This document shows positions 43,389 to 52,242 of a DNA stretch of 64,000 bases, piece after piece. The number at the start of each line of letters is the position of its first letter. Position 1 is the first letter of the stretch. The notes beneath the pieces were generated by a model. That model worked only from the letters and a program-made list of their open reading frames with translations. It was not told the DNA's origin and did no database searches. The DNA lies in assembly GCA_036500605.1 (NCBI GenBank), contig DASYBU010000044.1, positions 1-64,000 on the forward strand, written 5' to 3'. Origin of the DNA: JAFALK01 sp036500605. GTDB taxonomy: Bacteria > Pseudomonadota > Gammaproteobacteria > Burkholderiales > Burkholderiaceae_C. The translations under genes were made by a program, and so were the position numbers.

Positions 43389-45416
43389 ATGCGCCTTAGC
43401 CTCACTCTCCTAGCTGCCGCCCTCCTCAGTGCCGCCCCGGCCTTCGCCCAGGGGCCGGATGTGCACAGTTTCGACACCTCGATCAGTCCCTGCGCTGACT
43501 TTTTCACTTACGTGAACGGCCCTTGGGTTGCCAAGACCGAGTTGCCACCGACCCGTCCACGCATCGGCAGCTTTGACCAACTGCGCATCAACAACGACGC
43601 CATCCTGAACCAGGCGCTGACCGATCTGGCCTCCGATCCCAAACTGCAAACCACGCCTGGCCTCAAGCTGGCCGCGACGGCCTTTGCTGCTGGCATGAAC
43701 GAAGCGTCCATCGAAGCGCACGGCACCCGTGCCATCCAGCCCATGCTCGCGCGCATCAACGCGCTGAGCAAGCCCGAGCAGCTTGCGGGCCTCCTGGCGG
43801 CGTTCAATCGACTGGATCTCAGCGCGCCCATGTCGGCTTCGGTGCGTGCCGATCCCAAGAACACCAGTCATAACGTGCTGACCTTGAGCCAAGGTGGCCT
43901 GGGGCTGCCTGATCGTGACGACTACTTCAAGCAGGATGCCAAGACGCAGGCCCTGCGCGCCGCCTATCTGCGCTACGCCAAAGCGCTCTTCACGGCCGCC
44001 AATCTCGACATCAGCGACGACATGCTGACGCTCCTGATGGCGCTGGAGACCAAGCTGGCCGATGCGACCAAGCCTCGCGCGGAACTGCGCGATCCGAACG
44101 CCAGCTACAACCCCATGAGTCCGACCGACCTGGCCAAGGCCGCGCCCGGACTGGACTGGCAAGCCTATCTCGACGTGCTGACCGAGCGCGGTGGCAAGCA
44201 GGGTGTCGACCGCCTCATCGTCGGCCAGCCCAACTTCGCCAAGCGCGTGGGTGAACTGACCGCTGGCGCGCCACCGGCCGTCTGGCGCACCTACCTGACC
44301 ATGCGCCTGCTCGACGCGATGGCGGATCGCCTGCCCAAGCCCTTCGCGCAAGCCTCATTTGACTATCACGAGACCACCATCAAGGGCGTCAAGACGCCTC
44401 CGCCGCGCCAGGAAACCGTCATCCTCGCGCTGGGCGGGCGCACCGGTCGCGAGCCGCTCGGCATGGCCATTGGCGAAGCCTTCGTCTGGCGCGCCTTCTC
44501 GCCACTGGCGCAAAAAAGAGCCACGGCGCTGATCGGTGATGTGAAGCAGGCGATGAGCGAGCGCATCAGCAAGGTCGAATGGATGAGCCCGGACACCAAG
44601 AAAAAGGCACTGGAGAAACTCGCAGCCATGACGCCACAGATCGGAGCGCCGGAGAAATTCCCGCTCTACGAAGGTCTGAGCCTGGCCGCCGATGACTACG
44701 CCGGCAACACGCTCCGCGTCGCGGAATGGAACTCGGCCCAGCGCATGGCCGACCTCGACAAGCCGGTGGATCGCACGCGTTGGAGCATGGCGCCCTACAT
44801 CGTCAACGCACAAGCCGGCGGTCTCAACCAGATCACCTTCCCGGCCGGCATCCTGCAACCGCCCTTCTTCGATGCCAAGGCCGATGACGCGGTCAACTAC
44901 GGCGGCATCGGCTTCGTGATAGGCCATGAGATCACCCATCACTTCGATGACAGCGGTCGCAACTTCGATGCGGGCGGCGCACTCAAGGACTGGTGGACCG
45001 CCGACGACGCGGCCGCCTACAAGAAACGCGCGGACCGCGTCGCGGCGCTCTATGGCAGTTTCGAGCCGCTGCCCGGCGAGCATGTCAACGGCCGGCTGAC
45101 GCTGGGCGAGAACATCTCGGACATGTCCGGCATCAACATCGCCTTCGAAGCGTTTCAGAACTCGCTCAAGCGCACCCACATGATGGCCAAGATCGACGGC
45201 TTCACGCCCGATCAGCGCTTCTTCCTGTCTGCCGCCACGATCTGGCGCAGCAAGCAAAGCGAGGCCAGCCTCATCAACCAGTTGCACACCGACCCGCACT
45301 CGCCAGCGCGCTACCGCGTGTTCGCTCCGCTGTCCAACTCGGCTTACTTCGCCCAATCGTTCAGCTGCAAGGCCGGTGACGCGATGGTCGCTCCGGAGCC
45401 GATCTCGGTCTGGTAA
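43389..45416 (+). CDS. M13 family zinc metallopeptidase (PepO/neprilysin type)
   Basis: A 675-residue secreted peptidase. A signal peptide ends near residue 20 (AAPAFAQG). The N-terminal M13 domain begins FDTSISPCADFFTYVNGPW. The catalytic domain has the zinc motif IGHEITHHFDD (HExxH) at about residues 513-523 and the third ligand region LGENISDMSG (ExxxD). VNAQAGGLNQITFPAGILQPPFF is another family stretch. The last residues ISVW match the invariant C-terminal Trp of M13 enzymes, so the protein is full length. It cleaves small peptides, probably in the periplasm. The start ATG is preceded by a C-rich stretch with no Shine-Dalgarno match. Confidence 0.96.
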   Translation: MRLSLTLLAAALLSAAPAFAQGPDVHSFDTSISPCADFFTYVNGPWVAKTELPPTRPRIGSFDQLRINNDAILNQALTDLASDPKLQTTPGLKLAATAFAAGMNEASIEAHGTRAIQPMLARINALSKPEQLAGLLAAFNRLDLSAPMSASVRADPKNTSHNVLTLSQGGLGLPDRDDYFKQDAKTQALRAAYLRYAKALFTAANLDISDDMLTLLMALETKLADATKPRAELRDPNASYNPMSPTDLAKAAPGLDWQAYLDVLTERGGKQGVDRLIVGQPNFAKRVGELTAGAPPAVWRTYLTMRLLDAMADRLPKPFAQASFDYHETTIKGVKTPPPRQETVILALGGRTGREPLGMAIGEAFVWRAFSPLAQKRATALIGDVKQAMSERISKVEWMSPDTKKKALEKLAAMTPQIGAPEKFPLYEGLSLAADDYAGNTLRVAEWNSAQRMADLDKPVDRTRWSMAPYIVNAQAGGLNQITFPAGILQPPFFDAKADDAVNYGGIGFVIGHEITHHFDDSGRNFDAGGALKDWWTADDAAAYKKRADRVAALYGSFEPLPGEHVNGRLTLGENISDMSGINIAFEAFQNSLKRTHMMAKIDGFTPDQRFFLSAATIWRSKQSEASLINQLHTDPHSPARYRVFAPLSNSAYFAQSFSCKAGDAMVAPEPISVW

Positions 45417-45772
45417 CAAACAGCCTGGGCTGAGGGCCCCGCCGTCCGGGAGGATCGCGGGGCGCTGGCGACGACAACCCATTTCGTCGCATCCAACCCC
45501 ATTCATCGCGCGCAGCGGCGACTCGTCGCATGCGCCACGCGTCCCGTCGCTCCCATCTTGGAAGGCCGCGGGCAGACACCTAACCTTCACTTCAACCAGA
45601 CAGCAGGCCGCTTACCAATGCTGGACCGCGCGCCTGGTTGCCGGCGACGTTTCGCATCAGAGCGCCGCCGGCAAATGCTGACGCTGCTTACTTTTCGATA
45701 GCCGAATTCGAATGAAATTTCGCCGGGCCCAGACGGGGGCACCGGTCCCTCGTCAACACGCAAGGAGTCATC
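45417..45772. other. Gap with regularly spaced CGTCGC-type motifs
   Basis: A 356-base gap between the M13 peptidase gene and the small secreted protein gene. Four related hexamers, CGTCGC (45485-45490), CATCGC (45504-45509), CGTCGC (45524-45529) and CGTCGC (45545-45550), are spaced 19, 20 and 21 bases apart. A GC hairpin (GCCCCGC 45436-45442 / GCGGGGC 45457-45463) follows the M13 stop. I found no credible gene in it. Confidence 0.4.
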
Positions 45773-46201
45773 ATGAATGTTCGTCATACCCTGATCGCCG
45801 CCACCCTGAGCCTTGTCGCCGGTGCCGCAGCCGCGCAAGGCTCGGACCTCACCCGTGTGGAAATCGCGGGCAAGCAATTGCCCAAGCTCTCGCGCACCGA
45901 TGTCCACAAGATCTGCACGCATCTGGACAGCACGCTCTCCGAAGGTCTGGCCAATGCCTGGTTCCACAACCAGGCCGAAGGCGACGTGCGCGTGCAGTTC
46001 CAGCTGCAAGGCAACGAAATCACCAACGTCACGACCACGGGCGGCCCACGGGTCTATCACCAGGCGATTCGTCACGCGATGCCCTACGTGGATTGCCAGA
46101 CCGACGCTTCGGCCAGCCAGCAGTTCGCTTTCGTGGTGGCCTTCAGGGCCTCTGAAGAAAACCCTGGCCAGATGAAGATGGCCTTTCTCGAACGGCAGTA
46201 A
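45773..46201 (+). CDS. Small secreted protein, weakly TonB-C-like
   Basis: A 142-residue protein with a clear signal peptide (cut near residue 21, GAAAAQGS). The mature part has one block, GDVRVQFQLQGNEITNVTTTGG followed by VYHQAIRHAMPYVDCQ, that resembles the fold pattern of TonB C-terminal domains (strand-strand-helix). The full TonB domain is not clear, so this is only a similarity. Two Cys (in KICTHL and VDCQ) could form a disulfide in the periplasm. AAGGAG six bases before the ATG makes the start firm. It is followed by a strong terminator, and it appears to be a single-gene unit. Confidence 0.75.
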   Translation: MNVRHTLIAATLSLVAGAAAAQGSDLTRVEIAGKQLPKLSRTDVHKICTHLDSTLSEGLANAWFHNQAEGDVRVQFQLQGNEITNVTTTGGPRVYHQAIRHAMPYVDCQTDASASQQFAFVVAFRASEENPGQMKMAFLERQ

Positions 46202-46219
46202 GGCCGCCAAGTGGGCATT

Positions 46220-46248
46220 AAAAACGGCACCCGCGGGTGCCGTTTTTT
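46220..46248. terminator. Bidirectional intrinsic terminator
   Basis: The 18-base perfect palindrome CGGCACCCGCGGGTGCCG (46225-46242) is followed by TTTTTT on the plus strand (46243-46248) and preceded by AAAAA (46220-46224), which is a T-run on the minus strand. It lies 18 bases past the stop of the small secreted protein gene and 18 bases past the stop of the PEP-CTERM gene. It should terminate both convergent genes. Confidence 0.92.
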
Positions 46249-46265
46249 CTGAGTCTCGCGTGCGA

Positions 46266-46796
46266 TCAGCTGCGCTTGCGGCGACGGGCGCAAATGCTGC
46301 CCACCGCTATCAGGCCGCCCAGCATCAAGGCATAGGTCTCGGGCTCCGGGACCGCCGCGATCGTGGAGGCGATGTTGTAGATACCTGCGTTCTGCGCAGC
46401 GTCGCCGCTGCCAAGCGCGGTGCCGCTGACGGCGTAGAAGTAGTTGCCTGCCACGAGGTCAACCGTATGGGCATTCGCGGCCGTGCCGGAGGTTCCGTCA
46501 AAACTCCAGGTGCCGATCATGGTGTCGGAGCCATCCGGACCGGCCGCCCCAGCGTCCTTCCAGAGCGAATACTGAGCGCCACTGATGACATAGGCGGACG
46601 ACAGATTCAGGCTGACCGCCGAACTGGCGGTCGTCTCGGCATTGCCGAGGGAGAAGGTATAGATGTCAGAAAACGCACCGGCGGGCACGTAGCTCAGATG
46701 AGACTCTGCCGAGTCGTGCGCACCCCAGTCAAACGTGGTGGCCTGAGCGCCTGCGACGATCGCCAACAGGGCAAGGGAGACGAGAACTTTCTTCAT
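46266..46796 (-). CDS. PEP-CTERM sorting domain protein (FxDxF type)
   Basis: A 176-residue secreted protein. A signal peptide (cut near AGAQA-TTF) leads a beta-rich Ser/Thr/Ala body. Residues about 35-50 read AGAFSDIYTFSLG, matching the FxDxF-type PEP-CTERM subfamily. The C-terminus is a complete PEP-CTERM tripartite signal: VPEPETYALM (motif near residue 148), a hydrophobic helix (LGGLIAVGSIC) and a basic tail (ARRRKRS). It should be recognised by an exosortase, here the XrtB encoded at 36660-37541. The mature protein may be surface-attached with the EPS. It is monocistronic, with its terminator shared with the gene on the other strand. Confidence 0.93.
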   Translation of the reverse strand: MKKVLVSLALLAIVAGAQATTFDWGAHDSAESHLSYVPAGAFSDIYTFSLGNAETTASSAVSLNLSSAYVISGAQYSLWKDAGAAGPDGSDTMIGTWSFDGTSGTAANAHTVDLVAGNYFYAVSGTALGSGDAAQNAGIYNIASTIAAVPEPETYALMLGGLIAVGSICARRRKRS

Positions 46797-46936
46797 GGTG
46801 TACTGCCTTTACGAATGCGCACAAAACAGCTCGTGCGTCAGACAGGCACCAATCTATCTGCGACGCGTGCATTCGCGAGTGACCGATTTCACGCTCGAAG
46901 GACTGCGGTCGCCAGCCCCCCAAGAATGCCGGCCCC

Positions 46937-49900
46937 TCAAACCAATACCCGCTCGATCCCGCCGGCGTTCGCCTTGGCCACGTACTCGGGCAACCAGTTT
47001 TCACCGAGGATCTGGCGCGCCATCTCGACCACGATGTAGTCGGCTTCCAGCAAGCCGTTCTGCAAATCGTTGCCGTAACGCGAGAGGCCTTGCAGGCAGC
47101 TCGGGCAGCTGGTGAGGATCTTGAGGTTGTCTTCCGCGCCGACCTTGCCCGTCTCGCGCAGTTGCTGCTCGGTCTTGCGCAGTTCCTCTTCCTTGCGGAA
47201 GCGCACCTGCGTGGAGATATCAGGCCGGGTCACGCCGAGCGTGCCGCTCTCGCCGCAGCAACGTTCGCTCTTGACCACATTGGCGCCGACGAGCGCCTTG
47301 ACCGTCTTCATCGGCTCCTGCAGCTTCATCGGCGTGTGGCAGGGGTCGTGATACAGATAGCTTTGCTGGCTGCCCAGCGTGATGCCGCGCTCCAGCAGGT
47401 ACTCGTGGATATCGATGATGCGGCAGCCCGGGAAGATGTCCTCGAACTTGTAGCCTTGCAGCTGGTCATAGCAAGTGCCGCAGGAGACCACCACGGTCTT
47501 GATGTCGAGGTAGTTCAGCGTGTTGGCCACGCGGTGGAAGAGCACCCGGTTGTCGGTGATCATCTTCTCGGCCTTGTCGAACTGACCCGAGCCGCGTTGC
47601 GGGTAGCCGCAGCACAGATAGCCCGGCGGCAGCACGGTCTGCACGCCGGCATGCCACAGCATGGCCTGCGTGGCCAGGCCCACTTGCGAGAACAAACGCT
47701 CCGAACCACAGCCGGGGAAATAGAACACCGCCTCGGTTTCGGATGTCGTCGTCTGCGGGCTGCGGATGATCGGGACGTAATCCTTGTCCTCGATGTCCAG
47801 CAAGGCGCGCGCCGTCTTCTTCGGCAGACCGCCCGGCAGCTTCTTGTTGATGAAGTGAATCACCTGCTCCTTGATCGGAGCAGGCCCCAGCGTCGCACGC
47901 GGCGCCGCTGTCTGCTTGCGCGCGAGCCGCTTGAACAGATCGTTGGCCAGGCGCTGTGCCTTGAAACCTACCCCGACCATTGCCGCCCGCGCGAACTTGA
48001 TCGTCTCGGGATTGGTCGCGTTGAGCATGAACATCGCCGCCGCATTGCCGGGGCGGAAGCTCTTCTGCCCCATCTTGCGCAACAGATTGCGCATGTTCAT
48101 GGTCACGTCGCCGAAGTCGATCTTGACCGGACACGGGCTCGCGCACTTGTGGCAGACCGTGCAATGGTCCGCCACATCCTCAAACTCCTGCCAATGCTTG
48201 ATCGAGACGCCGCGCCGCGTCTGCTCCTCATACAGAAAAGCCTCAACCAGCAGCGAGGTCGCGAGGATCTTGTTGCGCGGCGAATAGAGCAGATTGGCGC
48301 GCGGCACATGCGTGGCGCACACCGGCTTGCACTTGCCGCAGCGCAGGCAATCCTTGATCGACTCGCTGATCGCGCCGATATCGCTCTGCTGCATGATCAA
48401 CGACTCATGTCCCATCAGGCCGAAGCTCGGCGTGTAGGCATTGGTCAGGTCCGCATAGGTGGTCTGGCCACGCAGCAGCTTGCCCTTGTTGAAGCGGCCT
48501 TCCGGATCGATACGCGCCTTGTAGCCGGCAAAGCCGGCCAACTCGTCGTCGCTCAGGAACTCGAGCTTCGTGATGCCGATGCCATGTTCACCCGAGATCA
48601 CGCCATCGAGCGAACGCGCCAGCTTCATGATGCGGGCCACCGCTTGGTGCGCGGTCTGCAGCATCTCGTAGTTGTCGGAGTTGACCGGGATGTTCGTGTG
48701 CACATTGCCGTCACCGGCATGCATGTGCAGCGCCACCCAGACGCGGCCGCGCAGCACTTCCTTGTGGATGCGCTTGCACTCCTCGATCAGCGGTGTGAAG
48801 GAGCCGCCCGAGAAAATCTCCTGCAGCGGCTTGAGAATCTGCGTCTTCCACGAGGCACGCAGCGAGTGATCCTGCAGACCATCGAAATACCCATCGATCC
48901 CGTCCAGCCAGCCACGCCACAGCGCGCCCACCTCGTCGAGCAAGGCTTGGGCCTGTGCCACGCGATCCTCCAGCAGCTCGGCACTGGGGATCTCGTTGGC
49001 ATCGTCAGTCTTGCCCAGCGGCAGCGAGCCGCGAGCGAACAGCTTTTGCAGCGCGTCCACCAAGGCCAGCTTGTTGCGCAGCGACAGCTCGATATTGATG
49101 CGCTCGATGCCCAGCGTGTACTCGCCCATGCGATTGAGCGGGATCACCACGTCCTCGTTCACCTTGAACGCATTGGTGTGCTTGGAGATCGCGGCCGTGC
49201 GCTTGCGATCGAGCCAGAACTTCTTGCGGGCATCAGCGCTGATGGCGATGAAGCCTTCGCCGCTGCGGCCATTGGCCAGGCGCACAACCTCGCTCGTCGC
49301 ACGCGCCACCGCGTCGGCATCGTCACCGACGATATCGCCGACCAGGACCATCTTCGGCATGCCGCCGCGCTTGCTCTTGGTCGCGTAGCCCACGGCCTTC
49401 AGGTAACGATCGTCCAGATGCTCGAGGCCCGCCAGCACGGCACCGTTGGGCTTCTTGGCCTCCTCGAACATGAAGTCTTTGATGTCCACGATCGAGGGCA
49501 CGCATTCTCTCGGGTTGCCGAAGAACTCCAGGCAGACCGTACGCACATGCGCCGGCATGCGGTGCACGATCCAGCGGCAGCTCGTGATCAGGCCGTCACA
49601 GCCTTCCTTCTGGATGCCGGGCAGGCCGGCCAGGAACTTGTCGGTCACGTCCTTGCCCAGGCCTTCCTTGCGGAAAGTGCTGCCCGGGATGTCGAGCCGC
49701 TCGGTGCGCTCCAGCTTCTTGCCCGTCGCATCGAAATAGCGCAGCTCGAAGCTCGCCACTTCCACGTCGTGGATCTTGCCAAGGTTGTGGTTGAGCCGCG
49801 TCACCTCCAGCCATTTGGCGTCAGGCGTGACCATGCGCCAGCTCGCGAGGTTGTCCAACGCCGTGCCCCACAGCACGGCCTTCTTGCCGCCCGCGTTCAT

Positions 49901-50791
49901 GGCGACATTGCCGCCCACGCAGGAGGCTTCGGCCGAGGTCGGGTCCACCGCGAAAACATAACCGTGTTGTTCGGCGAGATCAGCCACGCGCTGTGTGACC
50001 ACGCCAGCTTCGCTGAAGATCGTCGGCACGGGATGCCCGACGCCGGGCAGTTCCAGCAGCTCCACGCCGCGCATGGCTTCCAGCTTTTCGGTGTTGATGA
50101 CGGCCGAGTTCCACACCAGCGGCACCGCGCCGCCTGTGTAGCCGGTGCCGCCGCCGCGCGGAATGATCGTCAGGCCCAGCTCGATGCAGCCCTTGACCAG
50201 TTGCGCCATCTCGGCTTCGCTGTCCGGCGTCAACACGACGAACGGATATTCGACGCGCCAGTCGGTCGCGTCGGTCACATGCGAAACGCGCGAGAGGCCA
50301 TCGAACTTGATGTTGTCCTTGGCCGTGCACTTGCCCAAGAGTTTCGTGGCCTTGCGGCGCAGGTCGTACGTCTCCGTGAAGGCCAGGGCAAAGCGTTGCA
50401 CGGCGCCGCGCGCGGCGCTCAGCAATTCGCCCACATGGCCGTCGCGCTGAGCATCGGCTGAGGGATCACGGCGGCGTTCGATCTCACGCAGGCGGTGTTC
50501 CAGCGCATCGATCAGCAACTTGCGACGACGCGGGTTGTCCAGCAGATCGTCTTGCAAATAAGGATTGCGCTGCACCACCCAGATATCACCGAGCACCTCG
50601 TAGAGCATGCGCGCCGAACGGCCGGTGCGGCGCTCCTCGCGCAGCTTGTTCAGCAGCACCCAGGCCGGAGAACCGAGCAGGCGAATGACGATTTCGCGGT
50701 CGGAGAACGAGGTGTAGTTGTACGGAATTTCGCGCAGGCGCGGCGCAGCTTCAGAGCTAACTTCGGGCATCAGCGGATGCGGTGCATTCAT
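46937..50791 (-). CDS. Fused FAD-linked oxidase/Fe-S (Cys-rich CCG) oxidoreductase, DUF3683 type
   Basis: A 1284-residue multidomain protein. From the N-terminus: a DUF3683 region (about 15-165, IPYNYTSFSDREIVIRLLG), an FAD-binding type 4 domain with IIPRGGGTGYTGGAVPL and VGGNVAMNAGGKKA, an FAD-oxidase C-terminal domain with VALHMHAGDGNVHTNIPV and GEHGIGITK, a pair of 4Fe-4S motifs (CLRCGKCKPVC and CTVCHKCASPCP, about 845-920), and two CCG domains at the C-terminus (FPGCGSERLF, LCCGYPQRG, CCGESGTLG, ASCPSCLQG-like SCPSCLQG). Such proteins resemble D-lactate or glycolate dehydrogenases fused with their Fe-S partner. The substrate is not known. The start has the normal N-terminus MNAPHPLMPEVSSEAA. 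Confidence 0.93.
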   Translation of the reverse strand: MNAPHPLMPEVSSEAAPRLREIPYNYTSFSDREIVIRLLGSPAWVLLNKLREERRTGRSARMLYEVLGDIWVVQRNPYLQDDLLDNPRRRKLLIDALEHRLREIERRRDPSADAQRDGHVGELLSAARGAVQRFALAFTETYDLRRKATKLLGKCTAKDNIKFDGLSRVSHVTDATDWRVEYPFVVLTPDSEAEMAQLVKGCIELGLTIIPRGGGTGYTGGAVPLVWNSAVINTEKLEAMRGVELLELPGVGHPVPTIFSEAGVVTQRVADLAEQHGYVFAVDPTSAEASCVGGNVAMNAGGKKAVLWGTALDNLASWRMVTPDAKWLEVTRLNHNLGKIHDVEVASFELRYFDATGKKLERTERLDIPGSTFRKEGLGKDVTDKFLAGLPGIQKEGCDGLITSCRWIVHRMPAHVRTVCLEFFGNPRECVPSIVDIKDFMFEEAKKPNGAVLAGLEHLDDRYLKAVGYATKSKRGGMPKMVLVGDIVGDDADAVARATSEVVRLANGRSGEGFIAISADARKKFWLDRKRTAAISKHTNAFKVNEDVVIPLNRMGEYTLGIERINIELSLRNKLALVDALQKLFARGSLPLGKTDDANEIPSAELLEDRVAQAQALLDEVGALWRGWLDGIDGYFDGLQDHSLRASWKTQILKPLQEIFSGGSFTPLIEECKRIHKEVLRGRVWVALHMHAGDGNVHTNIPVNSDNYEMLQTAHQAVARIMKLARSLDGVISGEHGIGITKLEFLSDDELAGFAGYKARIDPEGRFNKGKLLRGQTTYADLTNAYTPSFGLMGHESLIMQQSDIGAISESIKDCLRCGKCKPVCATHVPRANLLYSPRNKILATSLLVEAFLYEEQTRRGVSIKHWQEFEDVADHCTVCHKCASPCPVKIDFGDVTMNMRNLLRKMGQKSFRPGNAAAMFMLNATNPETIKFARAAMVGVGFKAQRLANDLFKRLARKQTAAPRATLGPAPIKEQVIHFINKKLPGGLPKKTARALLDIEDKDYVPIIRSPQTTTSETEAVFYFPGCGSERLFSQVGLATQAMLWHAGVQTVLPPGYLCCGYPQRGSGQFDKAEKMITDNRVLFHRVANTLNYLDIKTVVVSCGTCYDQLQGYKFEDIFPGCRIIDIHEYLLERGITLGSQQSYLYHDPCHTPMKLQEPMKTVKALVGANVVKSERCCGESGTLGVTRPDISTQVRFRKEEELRKTEQQLRETGKVGAEDNLKILTSCPSCLQGLSRYGNDLQNGLLEADYIVVEMARQILGENWLPEYVAKANAGGIERVLV

Positions 50792-50957
50792 GGCGACAGG
50801 CGTTTGGCGCGCCTCTGGGGAATGGCGGTGGACGGCGGCGGGGCTCGTGACCCGAGGAAAAGCACGACCGTGGCGGCTTCAAGGGTGCGAAGCCGGCCGG
50901 TGCGAAATCAGCTTTCAATCGTACCGCAGCGCAACATGGGCATGCACAATCAGGGCC

Positions 50958-51689
50958 ATGGAGCATTGGCCCTACCCCTTGTGGATCGCGCACCGTGGCG
51001 CTGGCAAGCTGGCGCCCGAGAACACGCTGGCGGCTTTCAAGCTCGGCGCTTCCTTCGGGTATCGCGCTTTCGAGTGCGACGTGAAGCTGTCCAGTGATGA
51101 AGTGCCTTTCCTGCTGCACGATGCCGTGCTGGAGCGCACCACCTCAGGCAAGGGTTCGGCGGGCGAGAAGCCCTGGGCTGAGCTCTCGCAACTCGATGCC
51201 GGCTGCTGGCACAGCGAAACCTACCGAGACGAGCATCTGGCCACCCTGCAGGCCGTGGCAGCGTTCTGCATTGAGGCGGGCTGCACCCTCAATCTCGAGG
51301 TCAAGCCCACGCCCGGCACTGAGCTGCGGACGGGCCAGGTGGTAGCTCGCGAAACCGCCAAGCTGTGGGCCGGCCACACGCCACCGTTGATGAGCAGCTT
51401 TCAGGTCGAAGCGCTGATGGGCGCGGCCGAAGGTGCACCGGAGTTGCCGCGCGCCCTCTTGCTCGACAAGCTCAAGCCCGGCTGGCTCGACCAAGCCAAA
51501 AACCTCGGCTGCGTCGCCGTGGTCACGCATCACCCGCTGATGGACGAAGCCACGCTGGCCGCCATCCATGGCGCAGGCATGAAGGCGCTGGTCTACACGG
51601 TCAATGACGCCGAGCGCGCGGCCTGGCTGATCGACCACGGCATCGACGGCCTGATCACCGACTCGGTCGACAAGTTCAAGCCAGCTTGA
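50958..51689 (+). CDS. ugpQ: Glycerophosphodiester phosphodiesterase
   Basis: A 243-residue cytosolic enzyme that cleaves glycerophosphodiesters to glycerol-3-phosphate and an alcohol. WIAHRGAGKLAPENTLAAF has the catalytic His and the Glu, FECDVKLSSDEVPFLLHDAVLERTT the metal/catalytic His region, and LEVKPTPG the Glu. The C-terminus VYTVNDAERAAWLIDHGIDGLITDSVD is typical. No signal peptide is seen, consistent with UgpQ rather than GlpQ. ATG 50958 is used because the conserved domain begins at residue 10; the open frame extends 240 bases further upstream but without a matching domain. It is divergent from the large FAD gene. Confidence 0.94.
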   Translation: MEHWPYPLWIAHRGAGKLAPENTLAAFKLGASFGYRAFECDVKLSSDEVPFLLHDAVLERTTSGKGSAGEKPWAELSQLDAGCWHSETYRDEHLATLQAVAAFCIEAGCTLNLEVKPTPGTELRTGQVVARETAKLWAGHTPPLMSSFQVEALMGAAEGAPELPRALLLDKLKPGWLDQAKNLGCVAVVTHHPLMDEATLAAIHGAGMKALVYTVNDAERAAWLIDHGIDGLITDSVDKFKPA

Positions 51690-52242
51690 CGTAGATGCAG
51701 GTGCTGCGCACCACGCCCGCAGGCGTGAGGCTGTCGTTCTTGAGCTCGGCCTCCAGCGCGTAGCCGCAACGCTCGGCCACGGCCCGGCTTCGGAGATTGT
51801 CGTCATCCATGCGGATTTCAATCCGGCGCGCCTGCAAATGCTCGAAGGCCATGGCCGTCATCGCGTTCACCACCTCACTGACATAACCCTGCCCTTGAGC
51901 TGACGAGCGAATCCAATAGCCGATCTCGAAACGTCGCGCCGTCCAATCCATACGGTGCAGGCCCGTGCCGCCCAGCAGGCGCCGGCCTTCCGGTTTGCGA
52001 TCAAAGAACTGGTACGGCAGGTCGCGGCGCAGGATGAAGTCCGCCAGTTGCCGGCGCACGACCGCCTCGCTCTCCTCGATGCTGGGCGCCTGCTGCGCCC
52101 AGAGCATCCAGGGGCTCAAGGCGCCGATGGACTCGGCCACGGCCACACTCATGGCCGGGCCCAGGCCGGCGCGCGGCGCGGTGATCAGGAGGCGCTCGGT
52201 GTAGAGCGCTTCCGGCACCTCAATCAAGACCGGATCGATCAT
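51676..52242 (-). CDS. GNAT family N-acetyltransferase (RimJ/RimL type)
   Basis: A 188-residue acetyltransferase. TERLLITAPRAGLGPAM begins the domain, LLGGTGLHRMDWTARRFEIGYWIRSSAQGQGYVSEVV gives the acetyl-CoA site (the R/Q-x-x-G-x-G/A pattern is SSAQGQGY), and RRIEIRMDDDNLRSRAVAERCGYALE the C-terminal arm. The substrate is unknown; RimL-type proteins modify protein N-termini, antibiotics or polyamines. The ATG at 52240-52242 overlaps the MFS transporter stop (ATGA). Its 3' end overlaps the glycerophosphodiesterase 3' end by 14 bases in convergent orientation. Confidence 0.9.
   Translation of the reverse strand: MIDPVLIEVPEALYTERLLITAPRAGLGPAMSVAVAESIGALSPWMLWAQQAPSIEESEAVVRRQLADFILRRDLPYQFFDRKPEGRRLLGGTGLHRMDWTARRFEIGYWIRSSAQGQGYVSEVVNAMTAMAFEHLQARRIEIRMDDDNLRSRAVAERCGYALEAELKNDSLTPAGVVRSTCIYVKLA

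Noticed and set aside
45596..45700. A short plus-strand open frame before the small secreted protein
   Set aside because: No ribosome site, Arg-rich low-information sequence and no continuation into a domain.
47090..50461. A 1123-codon plus-strand open frame opposite the FAD/Fe-S gene
   Set aside because: It mirrors a confident 1284-residue protein and shows no domain; a shadow of codon bias.
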